Shown here in pieces: positions 30,854 to 39,169 of a stretch of 64,000 bases of DNA. This DNA comes from Burkholderiaceae bacterium (GTDB taxonomy: Bacteria; Pseudomonadota; Gammaproteobacteria; Burkholderiales; Burkholderiaceae_C). The notes beneath the pieces are model-generated. The model saw only the letters and a list, made by a program, of their open reading frames with translations. It did not search any database and had not been told where the DNA came from. The stretch is from assembly GCA_024235955.1 (NCBI GenBank), contig JACKLJ010000001.1, positions 1,411,501 through 1,475,500 of the forward strand. Reading direction: 5' to 3'. Made by a program: the position numbers and the translations under genes. How positions within the stretch are numbered: the stretch's first letter is position 1; the number at the start of each line of letters is the position of its first letter.

Positions 30854-33199
30854 ATGTTCCGCAATACCCTGGGCGCGGGTGGCGCCCTGGCGCTCGCCGC
30901 CATGCTGGCCGGCTGCGCCGGGCCTACGCCGGGCAGCGACCTGGCGCCGCGCACGGCCACCATCCAGCGCACGGCCCACGGCGTGGCCCACATCACCGCG
31001 CCGGATTTCGAGAGCCTGGCCTACGGCGTGGCCTACGCCCATGCGCAGGACAACGTGTGCCTGACGGCGCAGAGCCTGGTCACCGCGCGGGGCGAGCGCG
31101 CCGCCACCTTCGGGGCCGAGACCACCGGCCAGCTGGGGCTGCGCTGGCTGCCCAACGAACAGGTCGATTTCTTTGTCGCCCAGCACATGGACGACGCGGC
31201 CCTGGCCAAGGCCTGGGCCACCACCTCGCCCGAGGTGCAGGCCATGGCGCGCGGCTACGTGGCCGGCTACAACCGCTACCTCGCCGACAACGCCGCCAGG
31301 CTGCCCGAGGCCTGCCGCGGCAAGCCCTGGGTCCAGCCGATGACGCTGGCCGAGTACTACCGCGCCGCCGAGATCACCGCCGTGCAGGCCGGCATCGGCG
31401 CGCTGGCCGACGCCATGCTGGCCGCCCAGCCGCCCAAGGCCACGGCCGCCGCCGCGCCCGCCGTGAACCTGGCCGACGCCGCCCAGGCCATGCGCGAGGC
31501 CGGGTTGCTCGATTCGCCCTTCGGCTCCAACGCCTGGGCCTTCGGGCGCGACACCACCGAGAACCACCGCGGCATGCTGCTGGGCAACCCGCACTTCCCG
31601 TGGGTGGGCACCAACCGCTTCTGGCAGATGCACGTGACGGTGCCGGGCAGGATGGACGCCATGGGCGCCAGCCTGGGGCTCACGTCGCTGGTGCAGATCG
31701 GCTTCAACCGCGACGTGGCGTGGTCGCACACCGTCTCCACCGGCAAGCGCTTCACGCTGTACGAGCTGGCGCTGGCTCCGAACGACCCGACCACCTACCT
31801 GGTCGACGGCCAGCCGCACAAAATGACGGCGCGCAAGCTGTCGATCCGCTCGCGCGGCGCCGACGGCAACGTGGGCACACGGGAGCACACCGTATGGGAA
31901 ACGCAATGGGGCCCGGTGGTGGTGATCCCGCGCGCAGGCCTGAACTGGACCGCCGCCCACGCCTATGCCCTGAAGGACGCCAACGCGGCCAACGTGCGCT
32001 CGTCCGACGCCTGGCTGGGCTTTGCCCGCGCGAAGAACGTGAACGACATCCGCGCCGCCATGCGCGGCCTGGGCATGCCCTGGGTCAACACCATCGCCGC
32101 CGATCGCGACGGCAACGCCATGTACGCCGACGCCAGCGTGGTGCCGGACGTCGATGCCGCCCAGCTTGCCCGCTGCGCGCCCGGCAAGCCGGCCGCCGCG
32201 CTGCTGGGTGCCGCCGGCCTGGTGGTGCTGAACGGCTCGCGCGCCGACTGCGACTGGCGGCGTGACCCGGCCTCGCCCGTGCCAGGCCTCACGCCCATCG
32301 ACCGCATGGCCGTGGCCGTGCGCGGCGACTGGGTGCAGAACAGCAACGACAGCTTCTTCTACACCCACCCGGGCCAGACCTGGCCGGCCATCTCGCCGCT
32401 GGTGGGCGACGACGTGATGCGCCGCCCGCGCACACGCGAGGGGCTGTTCGAGATCAGGGATCTGGTCGGGCGCGGCCCGGTCACGCTGGACCGCATCCAG
32501 CGCACCCTGTTCCTCGACCGCAACCTGATGGGCCGCGTCACCGTGCCCGACCTGCTGGCCGCCTGTCCCGCCGCGCCCACGCCGGAAACCAAGGAGGCCT
32601 GCGCCGTGCTCGCCCGCTGGAACTGGACCAGCGACCTCAACGCCAAGGGCGCCGTGCTGTTCCGCGAGTTCTGGCGCACCGCGTCCACGATTCCGAACGT
32701 CTACCGCGAGCCGTTCGACAAGGCGCGGCCGGAGGCCACGCCCACGGGGCTGAACATGGCCAGTGCCGAGGTCGCCGGCAAGGTGTGGGACGCGCTGGGT
32801 GGCGCCGTCGGCAAGATCCGCGATGCCGGCTTCAAGCCCGACGCCACCCTGGCCCAGGTGCAGCGCCCGGCCTTCACCGACGAGCCGGTGCCCCTGCACG
32901 GCGGCGACGAGATCGAGGGTGTGCTCAACAACCTGGGTGACCGCGCCAAGCCCGGCATCACCAAGCGCGGCATCCGCATCGACTACGGCACCAGCTACGT
33001 GCAGACCGTCAGCTTCGACGAGCGCGGCCCGGTGGCGCAGGCCATCCTGACCTACGGTCAGAGCACCGACCCCGGCTCGCCACACCAGACCGACCAGCTC
33101 TGGCTGTTCACCTCCAAGCGCTGGCCCAGGCTGCCTTTCCACCCGGCGGATATCGCGGGCCAGCAGCTGGGCGATGCCGTGGTGTTGGTGCGGCCCTGA
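30854..33199 (+). CDS. Penicillin/acyl-homoserine-lactone acylase family Ntn-hydrolase (lipoprotein)
   Basis: A 781-residue precursor with a lipoprotein signal (MLAGCAGP; Cys about residue 20). The Ntn-hydrolase nucleophile is Ser225 in FGSNAWAFG, where self-cleavage would separate the alpha and beta chains. Further family parts are TENHRGMLLGNPHFPW, IGFNRDVAWSHTVST, and NSNDSFFYTHPG. Relatives cleave N-acyl homoserine lactones, penicillin or aculeacin, so quorum quenching is one possible role; the substrate cannot be read from sequence. The ATG at 30854 follows GAGGAGAC; the longer frame upstream includes repeat DNA. Confidence 0.82.
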   Translation: MFRNTLGAGGALALAAMLAGCAGPTPGSDLAPRTATIQRTAHGVAHITAPDFESLAYGVAYAHAQDNVCLTAQSLVTARGERAATFGAETTGQLGLRWLPNEQVDFFVAQHMDDAALAKAWATTSPEVQAMARGYVAGYNRYLADNAARLPEACRGKPWVQPMTLAEYYRAAEITAVQAGIGALADAMLAAQPPKATAAAAPAVNLADAAQAMREAGLLDSPFGSNAWAFGRDTTENHRGMLLGNPHFPWVGTNRFWQMHVTVPGRMDAMGASLGLTSLVQIGFNRDVAWSHTVSTGKRFTLYELALAPNDPTTYLVDGQPHKMTARKLSIRSRGADGNVGTREHTVWETQWGPVVVIPRAGLNWTAAHAYALKDANAANVRSSDAWLGFARAKNVNDIRAAMRGLGMPWVNTIAADRDGNAMYADASVVPDVDAAQLARCAPGKPAAALLGAAGLVVLNGSRADCDWRRDPASPVPGLTPIDRMAVAVRGDWVQNSNDSFFYTHPGQTWPAISPLVGDDVMRRPRTREGLFEIRDLVGRGPVTLDRIQRTLFLDRNLMGRVTVPDLLAACPAAPTPETKEACAVLARWNWTSDLNAKGAVLFREFWRTASTIPNVYREPFDKARPEATPTGLNMASAEVAGKVWDALGGAVGKIRDAGFKPDATLAQVQRPAFTDEPVPLHGGDEIEGVLNNLGDRAKPGITKRGIRIDYGTSYVQTVSFDERGPVAQAILTYGQSTDPGSPHQTDQLWLFTSKRWPRLPFHPADIAGQQLGDAVVLVRP

Positions 33200-33229
33200 A
33201 GCTGGCATCCACAGCCCGAAGTGGCCGGC

Positions 33230-33265
33230 TTGCGCCTCTTCCCGATAGAGACTAAAATTTGTCTC
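33230..33265 (+). promoter_or_regulatory. Promoter with overlapping inverted-repeat operator for the Xre/RES pair
   Basis: TTGCGC at 33230-33235, 17 bases, TAAAAT at 33253-33258. The near-palindrome GAGAC-TAAAATTT-GTCTC at 33248-33265 covers the -10. This is a likely autoregulatory operator for the antitoxin. Confidence 0.6.
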
Positions 33266-33283
33266 AATTGATGGAGAGCCGCC

Positions 33284-33784
33284 ATGTCCGCTGAAGCCGT
33301 CCAGTCCGCGCCCGCCGTGCAAGACCGCATGGCCAGCTACGCCGCACGCAGCCACGCGGTGGAGGGGCGGGTGTTCCACCTCTCGCCGCTGGAGCGCGCC
33401 GGGCTGGTCAAGCAGGGCGTGCCGGCGCGCACGGTGGCCGAGCTGAGCACCGCCATGGGCCTGCCGCGCGACCAGCTGCTGCGCGTGCTGGGCCTGGCCC
33501 GCTCCACTGTGGAGCGCAAGATCGCCGCGCGGCGCGCGCTGTCGTCGGACGAGAGCGAAAAACTGGTCGGCCTGGCGCGCCTGATCGGCCAGGTGGCGGC
33601 GATGGTGGGCGAGGGCGGCGCGGCCGCTGAAGACTTCGACGCCGCCCGCTGGTTCGCCCGCTGGATGGCCGAGCCGGCCCCCGCCTTCGGCGGCCTGCGC
33701 CCCGAAGACCTGCTCGACACCGCCGACGGCCGCGAAGCCGTGAGCCACCTGCTGTCTCAAATGAAATCGGGCGCTTACGCTTGA
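33284..33784 (+). CDS. Xre-like antitoxin with MbcA/ParS toxin-binding domain
   Basis: A 166-residue antitoxin. The N-terminal helix-turn-helix part spans about residues 25-85 (LVKQGVPARTVAELSTAMGLPRDQLLRVLGL) and the C-terminal DUF2384 toxin-binding domain spans about 90-160 (LGRLIGQV-like LARLIGQVAAMVGE, WFARWMAEPAPAFGGLRPEDLLDTADG). It neutralises the RES toxin and represses its own promoter. The stop TGA lies in a degenerate type-1 repeat. The toxin follows after 233 bases, not directly as is usual. Confidence 0.87.
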   Translation: MSAEAVQSAPAVQDRMASYAARSHAVEGRVFHLSPLERAGLVKQGVPARTVAELSTAMGLPRDQLLRVLGLARSTVERKIAARRALSSDESEKLVGLARLIGQVAAMVGEGGAAAEDFDAARWFARWMAEPAPAFGGLRPEDLLDTADGREAVSHLLSQMKSGAYA

Positions 33785-33825
33785 TGGGCGGGTGCAGGCA
33801 GCTCCTGAAAAAAGAGCAACCCTGA
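33772..33825 (+). repeat. Type-1 repeat copy, degenerate, at the antitoxin stop
   Basis: Ends GGGCGGGTGCAGGCAGCTCCTGAAAA. The TGA of the antitoxin gene lies within it. Confidence 0.55.
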
Positions 33826-33832
33826 AGTGAAA

Positions 33833-33958
33833 CACCCCCCTGAGTCGCCTGCGGCGCCTTCCCCCCTCCTGCTGCGCGAGGGGGGGCAACGCCAGTGCTC
33901 GGTGCAAGCCCGAGCACGGCGTTCGCTGGCTTGGCCTGCTCCGCGGCCTTCGGAGCAG
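33833..33958 (+). repeat. Type-2 repeat element between antitoxin and toxin
   Basis: CCCCCCTGAGTCGCCTGCGGCGCC, then the CCCCCCTCCTGCTGCGCGAGGGGGG hairpin, GTGCTCGGTGCAAGCCCGAGCAC hairpin, CTGCTCCGCGGCCTTCGG. Two strong hairpins lie between the two genes of the pair. Confidence 0.88.
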
Positions 33959-34017
33959 TGGCTTGCGAGCCCGTTGCATGCCCTGCGGATGGCGCGCCAG
34001 CGCTATGGATAACTGAC

Positions 34018-34524
34018 ATGGCACGGGCCGCGCCGCCCGGCGCCGTGAGCGTCTGGCGCATCGCCAGCGACACGCCCGACTACACCGCCGACGACACCAC
34101 CGGCAAGGGTGCCGAGCTCACCGGTGGCCGCTGGAACGCGCGCGGCACGCCGCTGCTCTACGCCAGCGGTTCGCGCGCGCTGGCCTGCCTGGAAACCGTG
34201 GTGCACCTCACCAGCGGGCTGGCCCTGCCGCTCAACCGCTACCTGGTGCGGCTCGACATTCCGGCCGAGCTGTGGGCCGCCCGCACCGTGTTCGACGCCG
34301 CCCAGCACGTGGGCTGGGACGCGCTGCCCGCCGGCCGCACCTCCACCGCCTGGGGCACGGCCTGGGCGCGCGACGGCGCCAGCTGCGTGGCCGAAGTGCC
34401 CTCGGTCATCGTGCCCGAAGAGCCCAACCTGCTCGTCAACCCGCGGCACGCCGATGCGGCGCGCATCACCGTCACCAAGCTGCGGCGCTGGCTGTACGAC
34501 CCACGCGCGGCCCGGCTTCATTGA
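34018..34524 (+). CDS. RES-family NAD+-degrading toxin
   Basis: A 168-residue RES-domain protein. The family Arg-Glu-Ser signature is spread over SVWRIAS, GGRWNARGTPLLYAS and ALACLETVVHL; the C-terminal part has STAWGTAWAR and LLVNPRHADAARITV. RES toxins phosphorolyse NAD+ or ADP-ribosylate targets and stop growth unless bound by the Xre-type antitoxin. The ATG at 34018 is chosen; the open frame runs upstream through the type-2 repeat. The separation from its antitoxin by 233 bases of repeats is atypical. Confidence 0.85.
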   Translation: MARAAPPGAVSVWRIASDTPDYTADDTTGKGAELTGGRWNARGTPLLYASGSRALACLETVVHLTSGLALPLNRYLVRLDIPAELWAARTVFDAAQHVGWDALPAGRTSTAWGTAWARDGASCVAEVPSVIVPEEPNLLVNPRHADAARITVTKLRRWLYDPRAARLH

Positions 34525-34586
34525 ACTCCGCTCGCAGCCGCGTGCAGCCCGTCTGGCGCACCGGGTCGCGTGCCTAGAATGCGCCC

Positions 34587-35573
34587 ATGAACCCTGCACG
34601 CCCCCACGTCCTCGTCAGCCGCGCCATCTTCCCGGAAATCATCGACAGGCTCGCCCAGCATTTCGACGTTGAAGCCAACCAGGCCGACGAGCTCTGGCCG
34701 CGCGACGAATTCATCCGCCGCCTGCAGGGCAAGCAGGGCGTGTTCACCACCGGCGGCGAGCGCATCGACGCCGACGTGCTGAAGGCCTGCCCGGGCCTGA
34801 AGATCTGCGCCAACATGGCCGTGGGCTACAACAACTTCGACGTGCCCGCCATGACCGCCGCCGGCGTGCTGGCCACCAACGCCCCCGGCGTGCTGACTGA
34901 AACCACCGCCGACATGGGCTTCGCCCTGCTCATGGCGGCGGCGCGCCGCGTCACCGAATCCGAGCACTTCCTGCGCGCCGGCAAGTGGGACCGCTGGGCC
35001 TACGACATGATGATCGGCCAGGATGTTTTTGGCAGCACGCTCGGCATCCTGGGCATGGGCCGAATCGGCCAGGCCGTGGCGCGGCGCGGTGCGCTGGGCT
35101 TCGGCATGAACGTGATTTACCACAACCGCTCGCGCCTGCCCGAGGCAGAAGAGGCCGCCGTCAAGGCCCGCTACGTCGGCAAGCAGGAGCTGCTCCAGAC
35201 CGCCGACCACCTGGTGCTGGTGGTGCCGTACTCGGCCGAATCGCACCACAGCATCGGCGCGGCCGAGCTGGCGCTGATGAAGCCCACCGCCACCCTCGTC
35301 AACATCGCCCGCGGCGGCATCGTCGATGACGTGGCGCTGGCCAAGGCCCTGCGCGAAAGGCGCCTCGCCGCCGCGGGGCTCGACGTGTTCGAAGGCGAAC
35401 CCAGAGTCCACCCCGATTTGCTGGGCTGCAGCAACGTCGTCCTCACCCCCCACATCGGCAGCGCCACCGTGCCCACCCGCAAGGCCATGGCCAACCTGGC
35501 GGCCGACAACCTCATCGGCTACCTGACGGGCGGCAAGCCCGTCACCCCGCTCAACCCCGAGGTCATGGGCTGA
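34587..35573 (+). CDS. D-isomer-specific 2-hydroxyacid dehydrogenase (glyoxylate/hydroxypyruvate reductase-like)
   Basis: A 328-residue NAD(P)-dependent dehydrogenase. The Rossmann motif is LGILGMGRIGQAVARR (residues about 152-166). The catalytic Arg is in NIARGGIVDD, the Glu in LDVFEGEPRVHP and the His in LTPHIGSAT. VGYNNFDVPAMTAAGV and TETTADMGFALLMAAARR match the GhrB/TkrA type that reduces glyoxylate, hydroxypyruvate or 2-keto-gluconate. The cofactor and substrate are not settled by sequence. Neighbours give no clear link. Confidence 0.85.
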   Translation: MNPARPHVLVSRAIFPEIIDRLAQHFDVEANQADELWPRDEFIRRLQGKQGVFTTGGERIDADVLKACPGLKICANMAVGYNNFDVPAMTAAGVLATNAPGVLTETTADMGFALLMAAARRVTESEHFLRAGKWDRWAYDMMIGQDVFGSTLGILGMGRIGQAVARRGALGFGMNVIYHNRSRLPEAEEAAVKARYVGKQELLQTADHLVLVVPYSAESHHSIGAAELALMKPTATLVNIARGGIVDDVALAKALRERRLAAAGLDVFEGEPRVHPDLLGCSNVVLTPHIGSATVPTRKAMANLAADNLIGYLTGGKPVTPLNPEVMG

Positions 35574-35605
35574 AGGCGCCCCTGCGCCGGCCGTGTTGTT
35601 TTACA

Positions 35606-35672
35606 TGCCAGATCAGGCTCCAGGCCAGGTGTGGAGGGCGCAGCCAGCTATCGTTGAAATAGCAATTTTCGC
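35606..35672 (+). repeat. Type-1 repeat copy before the second MmeI-like gene
   Basis: ATCAGGCTCCAGGCC, GAGGGCGCAGCCAGCTAT, then TGAAATAGCAATTTTC. It lies in the promoter region of the restriction enzyme gene. Confidence 0.75.
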
Positions 35673-35699
35673 CCCATTGCTCACCCCGTGGCTCACCCC

Positions 35700-38600
35700 A
35701 TGACCCCTGCTGAATTCATCGCCAAATGGGGCCCGGGCGGGCCGGCTTACAGCCTTAATGAAGAGCAGGGCGCGCAAAGCCACTTCATCGAGCTGTGCGA
35801 CCTGCTGGGCGTGCCGCGCCCCGGCAGCGAGCCCGGTTACCTGTTCGAGCAAGGCAGCCGTCTGGCCGGCCAGTCCACCGGCTATGCCGACGTGTTCAAG
35901 CGCGGCGCCTTCGCCTGGGAAAACAAGGCGCCGGGCAAGAACCTCGACGCCGCGCTCAAGCAGCTGCTCGGCTACAGCCTGGCGCTGGAGAACCCGCCGC
36001 TGCTCGTCGTCTGCGACCGGCTGAACATCCGCATCCACACCCAGTTCAACGGCCACCCCAGCGAGCGGCACGACATCGCCCTGGCCGATCTGGAACAGCA
36101 CAACAAGCGCGAACTGCTCAAGCGCGTCTGGACCGACCCCGAAAGCTTCCGCCCGCGCCAGACCAACCGCGACATCACCGAAGAAGCGGCCAAAAGCTTC
36201 GCCACCCTGGCCGAGCGCCTGCGCCAGCGCGGCAACACGCCCGACGCCGTGGCCCACTTCCTCACCCAGTGCCTGTTCTGCTGCTTTGCCGAAGACGTGG
36301 GCCTGCTGCCCGGCAAGCTGTTCGACCGCCTCATCAACAACCGCAACCTCACCGCCGAGCGCCTGGGGCAGAACCTCGGCCACCTGTTTGGCGCCATGAA
36401 AGACGGCGGCCTGTTCGGCGTGGACGATGTGCCCTGGTTCAACGGCGGCCTGTTCCAGACCATTGCCGTGCCGCTGCTCGACATCCTGGACGTGACCGAG
36501 CTGCGCAACGCCGCCGACAAGGACTGGAGCGCGATCGACGTCTCCATCTTCGGCACCCTGTTTGAGCGCGGTCTCGACCCTGCCAAGCGCAGCCAGCTCG
36601 GCGCCCACTACACCGACCCGGCCACCATCGAACGCCTGATCGACCCGGTGATCCGCCGCCCGCTGCTGGCCGAATGGGCCGGGGCCAAGGCGCAGATCGC
36701 CGCCAGGCTGCAAAAGAGCAAGAAGCGCGACGACAAGGCCTGGCGCGACGCACTGGCCCTGCAGGTCGGCTACCTGCAGCGGCTGGCGGCCTACCGCGTG
36801 CTCGACCCGGCCTGCGGCAGCGGCAACTTCCTCTACCTCGCGCTCAAGTGCCTCAAGGACGTGGAACACCTCGTCAACACCGAGGCCGAGGCGCTCGGGC
36901 TGGACCGGCAGGTCGAACTCGCCACCGGGCCGGCCAACGTGCTCGGCATCGAGCTGAACGAATACGCGGCCGAGCTGGCGCGCGTCACCGTCTGGATCGG
37001 CGAGTTGCAATGGCGGCTCGACCACGGCTACCCCTTCAAGACCAACCCGGTTCTGGAGCCGCTGGACCACATCCAGCATCGCGACGCGCTGCTGTCGGAG
37101 GTGGATGGCAAGACGGTCGAGGCGGACTGGCCGGAGGCGGACGCGGTGGTCGGCAATCCGCCGTTTCTGGGCGACAAGAAGATGCGCGCCGAACTCGGCG
37201 ACGCGGTCACCGACACGCTGCGCAAGACCTACGAGGGCCGCGTGCCCGGTGGCGCCGACCTCGTCTGCTACTGGTTCGAGAAAGCGCGGGCGCAGATCGC
37301 GGCAGGTCAACTGCTGCGCGCCGGGCTGGTGTCCACGAACTCCATTCGCGGCGGCGCGAACCGCAAGGTGCTGGATGCGATCTGCGCGAGCACGCGCATC
37401 TTCGAAGCCTGGAGCGACGAGCCCTGGGTCAACGAGGGCGCGGCGGTGCGGGTGTCGCTGGTGGCGTTTGGTGGGTCTGAACAACAGCCTGTGTTGGATA
37501 ACGCTTGTGTGGCAGCAATTCATGCTGACCTTACTGCTCAAGGTGCGAATGTGACGCAGGCAAAGCGTTTATCTGAAAACCGAAGTGGCTGCTTCTACAC
37601 CACAGTGAAGGCGGGCAGTTTCGATATCTCAGGGGTTGATGCGCGAAAGTGGCTTGCTCTGCCAAACCCCAATCGGCGTCCAAATAGCGACGTAGTAAAG
37701 CCATGGATGAATGCCATGGACATCACTCGGCGACACGGGGACAAGTGGGTTGTCGACTTTGGTTGCGATGCCGATGTCGAAGCGGCCTCCTTATATGAGG
37801 TGCCTTTTACCCATGTGCTTACTCACGTCAAACCCGAGCGCGACAAGACTAGGCGAGACAAGTATCGGAACATTTGGTGGTTGTTTGCGGAGCCAATACC
37901 TGGTTTGCGGCGGGCGCTCGAATCGGTCGATCGGTATGTTGCAACTCCGGCAGTTGCCAAGCATCGTGTTTTTGCCTGGCTTTCAACTACTGTGGTGCCA
38001 GATCATGCTTTGATGGCTATCGCCCGCGCCGACGACACCACCTTCGGCATCCTGCACTCGCGCTTCCACGAACTTTGGTCGTTGCGCATGTGCACTTGGC
38101 TGGGCGTCGGCAACGACCCGCGCTACACCCCGACCACCTGCTTCGAGACCTTTCCCTTCCCCGCCGGCCTGACGCCGGCCGACACCGCGCACCAGCAGAC
38201 CGAAACGCTGCCCGGCGGCGCCCGCATTCCCGCCGGGCTGGCGGCGGGGCAGGGCGAAAGTTCAGAGCCAAATCAGCCTCTGACCCAGGCAGGGCGGGCG
38301 CAGGCAGCTATCAAACAAGAAGCAAATCAGGCCGCCGCGGGCGCGGCCCTGGCCGTTGCCGCCGCCGCCCCGGCCGCACCCACGGGCGCGGCCCTGCGCC
38401 AGCACGCCGTCGCCATCGCCGAGGCGGCGCACCGGCTGGATGCGCTGCGCCAGAACTGGCTCAACCCGCCGGAATGGACGCAGCGGGTGCCCGAGGTGGT
38501 GCCGCTGGGCATGGACCATTCGCCGTACCCCGACCGCATCGTGCCCAGAGCCGGCCTGAGCGCGGCCGACGCCACGGCGCTGCAGAAGCGCACGCTGACC

Positions 38601-38804
38601 AATCTCTACAACCAGCCCCCCGCCTGGCTGACGATGGCGCACGAGGCGCTCGACGCCGCCGTGGCCGCCGCCTACGGCTGGGCCGACTACACGCCAGCGA
38701 TGCCCGACGACGAAATCCTGCGCCGGCTGCTGGCGCTGAACCTGGCGCGGGCGGCGGCGCCCGCACCGGCCCCCGCCCGCGCCAGCCGCAACACCGCGGC
38801 GTGA
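35700..38804 (+). CDS. Second MmeI-like (type IIL/IIG) restriction-modification enzyme
   Basis: A 1034-residue single-chain enzyme. The N-terminal nuclease has D-x9-ExK (YADVFKRGAFAWENK). Motif X is GAHYTDPATI, motif I DPACGSGNF and motif IV NPPFLG. The recognition domain, residues about 590-780, is plainly AT-richer (for example ISGVDARKWLAL and CTWLGVG at its borders), suggesting it was exchanged. A type-1 repeat encodes residues about 853-876 (NQPLTQAGRAQAAIKQ). The C-terminus (LNPPEW, DRTLTNLYNQPPAWL-type) is helical. ATG 35700 is used; GTG 35688 is possible. It is not a close copy of the enzyme at 12385. Confidence 0.86.
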   Translation: MTPAEFIAKWGPGGPAYSLNEEQGAQSHFIELCDLLGVPRPGSEPGYLFEQGSRLAGQSTGYADVFKRGAFAWENKAPGKNLDAALKQLLGYSLALENPPLLVVCDRLNIRIHTQFNGHPSERHDIALADLEQHNKRELLKRVWTDPESFRPRQTNRDITEEAAKSFATLAERLRQRGNTPDAVAHFLTQCLFCCFAEDVGLLPGKLFDRLINNRNLTAERLGQNLGHLFGAMKDGGLFGVDDVPWFNGGLFQTIAVPLLDILDVTELRNAADKDWSAIDVSIFGTLFERGLDPAKRSQLGAHYTDPATIERLIDPVIRRPLLAEWAGAKAQIAARLQKSKKRDDKAWRDALALQVGYLQRLAAYRVLDPACGSGNFLYLALKCLKDVEHLVNTEAEALGLDRQVELATGPANVLGIELNEYAAELARVTVWIGELQWRLDHGYPFKTNPVLEPLDHIQHRDALLSEVDGKTVEADWPEADAVVGNPPFLGDKKMRAELGDAVTDTLRKTYEGRVPGGADLVCYWFEKARAQIAAGQLLRAGLVSTNSIRGGANRKVLDAICASTRIFEAWSDEPWVNEGAAVRVSLVAFGGSEQQPVLDNACVAAIHADLTAQGANVTQAKRLSENRSGCFYTTVKAGSFDISGVDARKWLALPNPNRRPNSDVVKPWMNAMDITRRHGDKWVVDFGCDADVEAASLYEVPFTHVLTHVKPERDKTRRDKYRNIWWLFAEPIPGLRRALESVDRYVATPAVAKHRVFAWLSTTVVPDHALMAIARADDTTFGILHSRFHELWSLRMCTWLGVGNDPRYTPTTCFETFPFPAGLTPADTAHQQTETLPGGARIPAGLAAGQGESSEPNQPLTQAGRAQAAIKQEANQAAAGAALAVAAAAPAAPTGAALRQHAVAIAEAAHRLDALRQNWLNPPEWTQRVPEVVPLGMDHSPYPDRIVPRAGLSAADATALQKRTLTNLYNQPPAWLTMAHEALDAAVAAAYGWADYTPAMPDDEILRRLLALNLARAAAPAPAPARASRNTAA
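38260..38328 (+). repeat. Type-1 repeat copy inside the second MmeI-like gene, in frame
   Basis: TTCAGAGCCAAATCAGCCTCTGACCC, GGCGGGCGCAGGCAGCTAT; read as GRAQAAI, the same frame as in cobU and the first enzyme. Confidence 0.85.
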
Positions 38805-39102
38805 GCGCCGGCGGCCTGCAGTGCGCGATCAACGCCGGTACTTTCCGGGGCGTGGCCGTGGTGGGCAACGCGGTGCATGAAGACATCACCCGACGCGCGC
38901 CCGTCGTCACCGGGCGGCGACTATCTGCCGGATCCGCGCACGGACCCTGGTCAATGGGGCGGCTGACGCCCCCGGGCCTTCGAGGGGCAGGACTCACAGG
39001 TAGTTTCGCAAGAGCAGCTCGCGGGGCCTGTGCTCATGGGCGCTTTGACCGCGCTTTTACAATGGCCGGAATCCCGCCATCACGCCGTGCGCCGTGGCTG
39101 AT
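38805..39102. other. Intergenic region without recognised gene
   Basis: About 300 bases between the restriction enzyme and the repeat before rmuC. No conserved ORF or RNA was seen. TTGACC and ACAAT near 39046-39063 are too close together to be a standard promoter pair. Confidence 0.5.
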
Positions 39103-39164
39103 TCTCAGTATCAAATCAGGCTCCAGCCCATGAAAGACGGGCGCAGGCAGCTATCGAATCTGGA
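39103..39164 (+). repeat. Type-1 repeat copy just before rmuC
   Basis: ATCAAATCAGGCTCCAGCCC, ATGAAAGA, CGGGCGCAGGCAGCTATCGAATCTGGAG. The GGAG at its right edge serves as the ribosome-binding site of rmuC at 39170. Confidence 0.85.
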
Positions 39165-39169
39165 GTGAC

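Noticed and set aside
39046..39063. Promoter TTGACC...ACAAT before rmuC
   Set aside because: The two elements are only about seven bases apart, too close for sigma-70.
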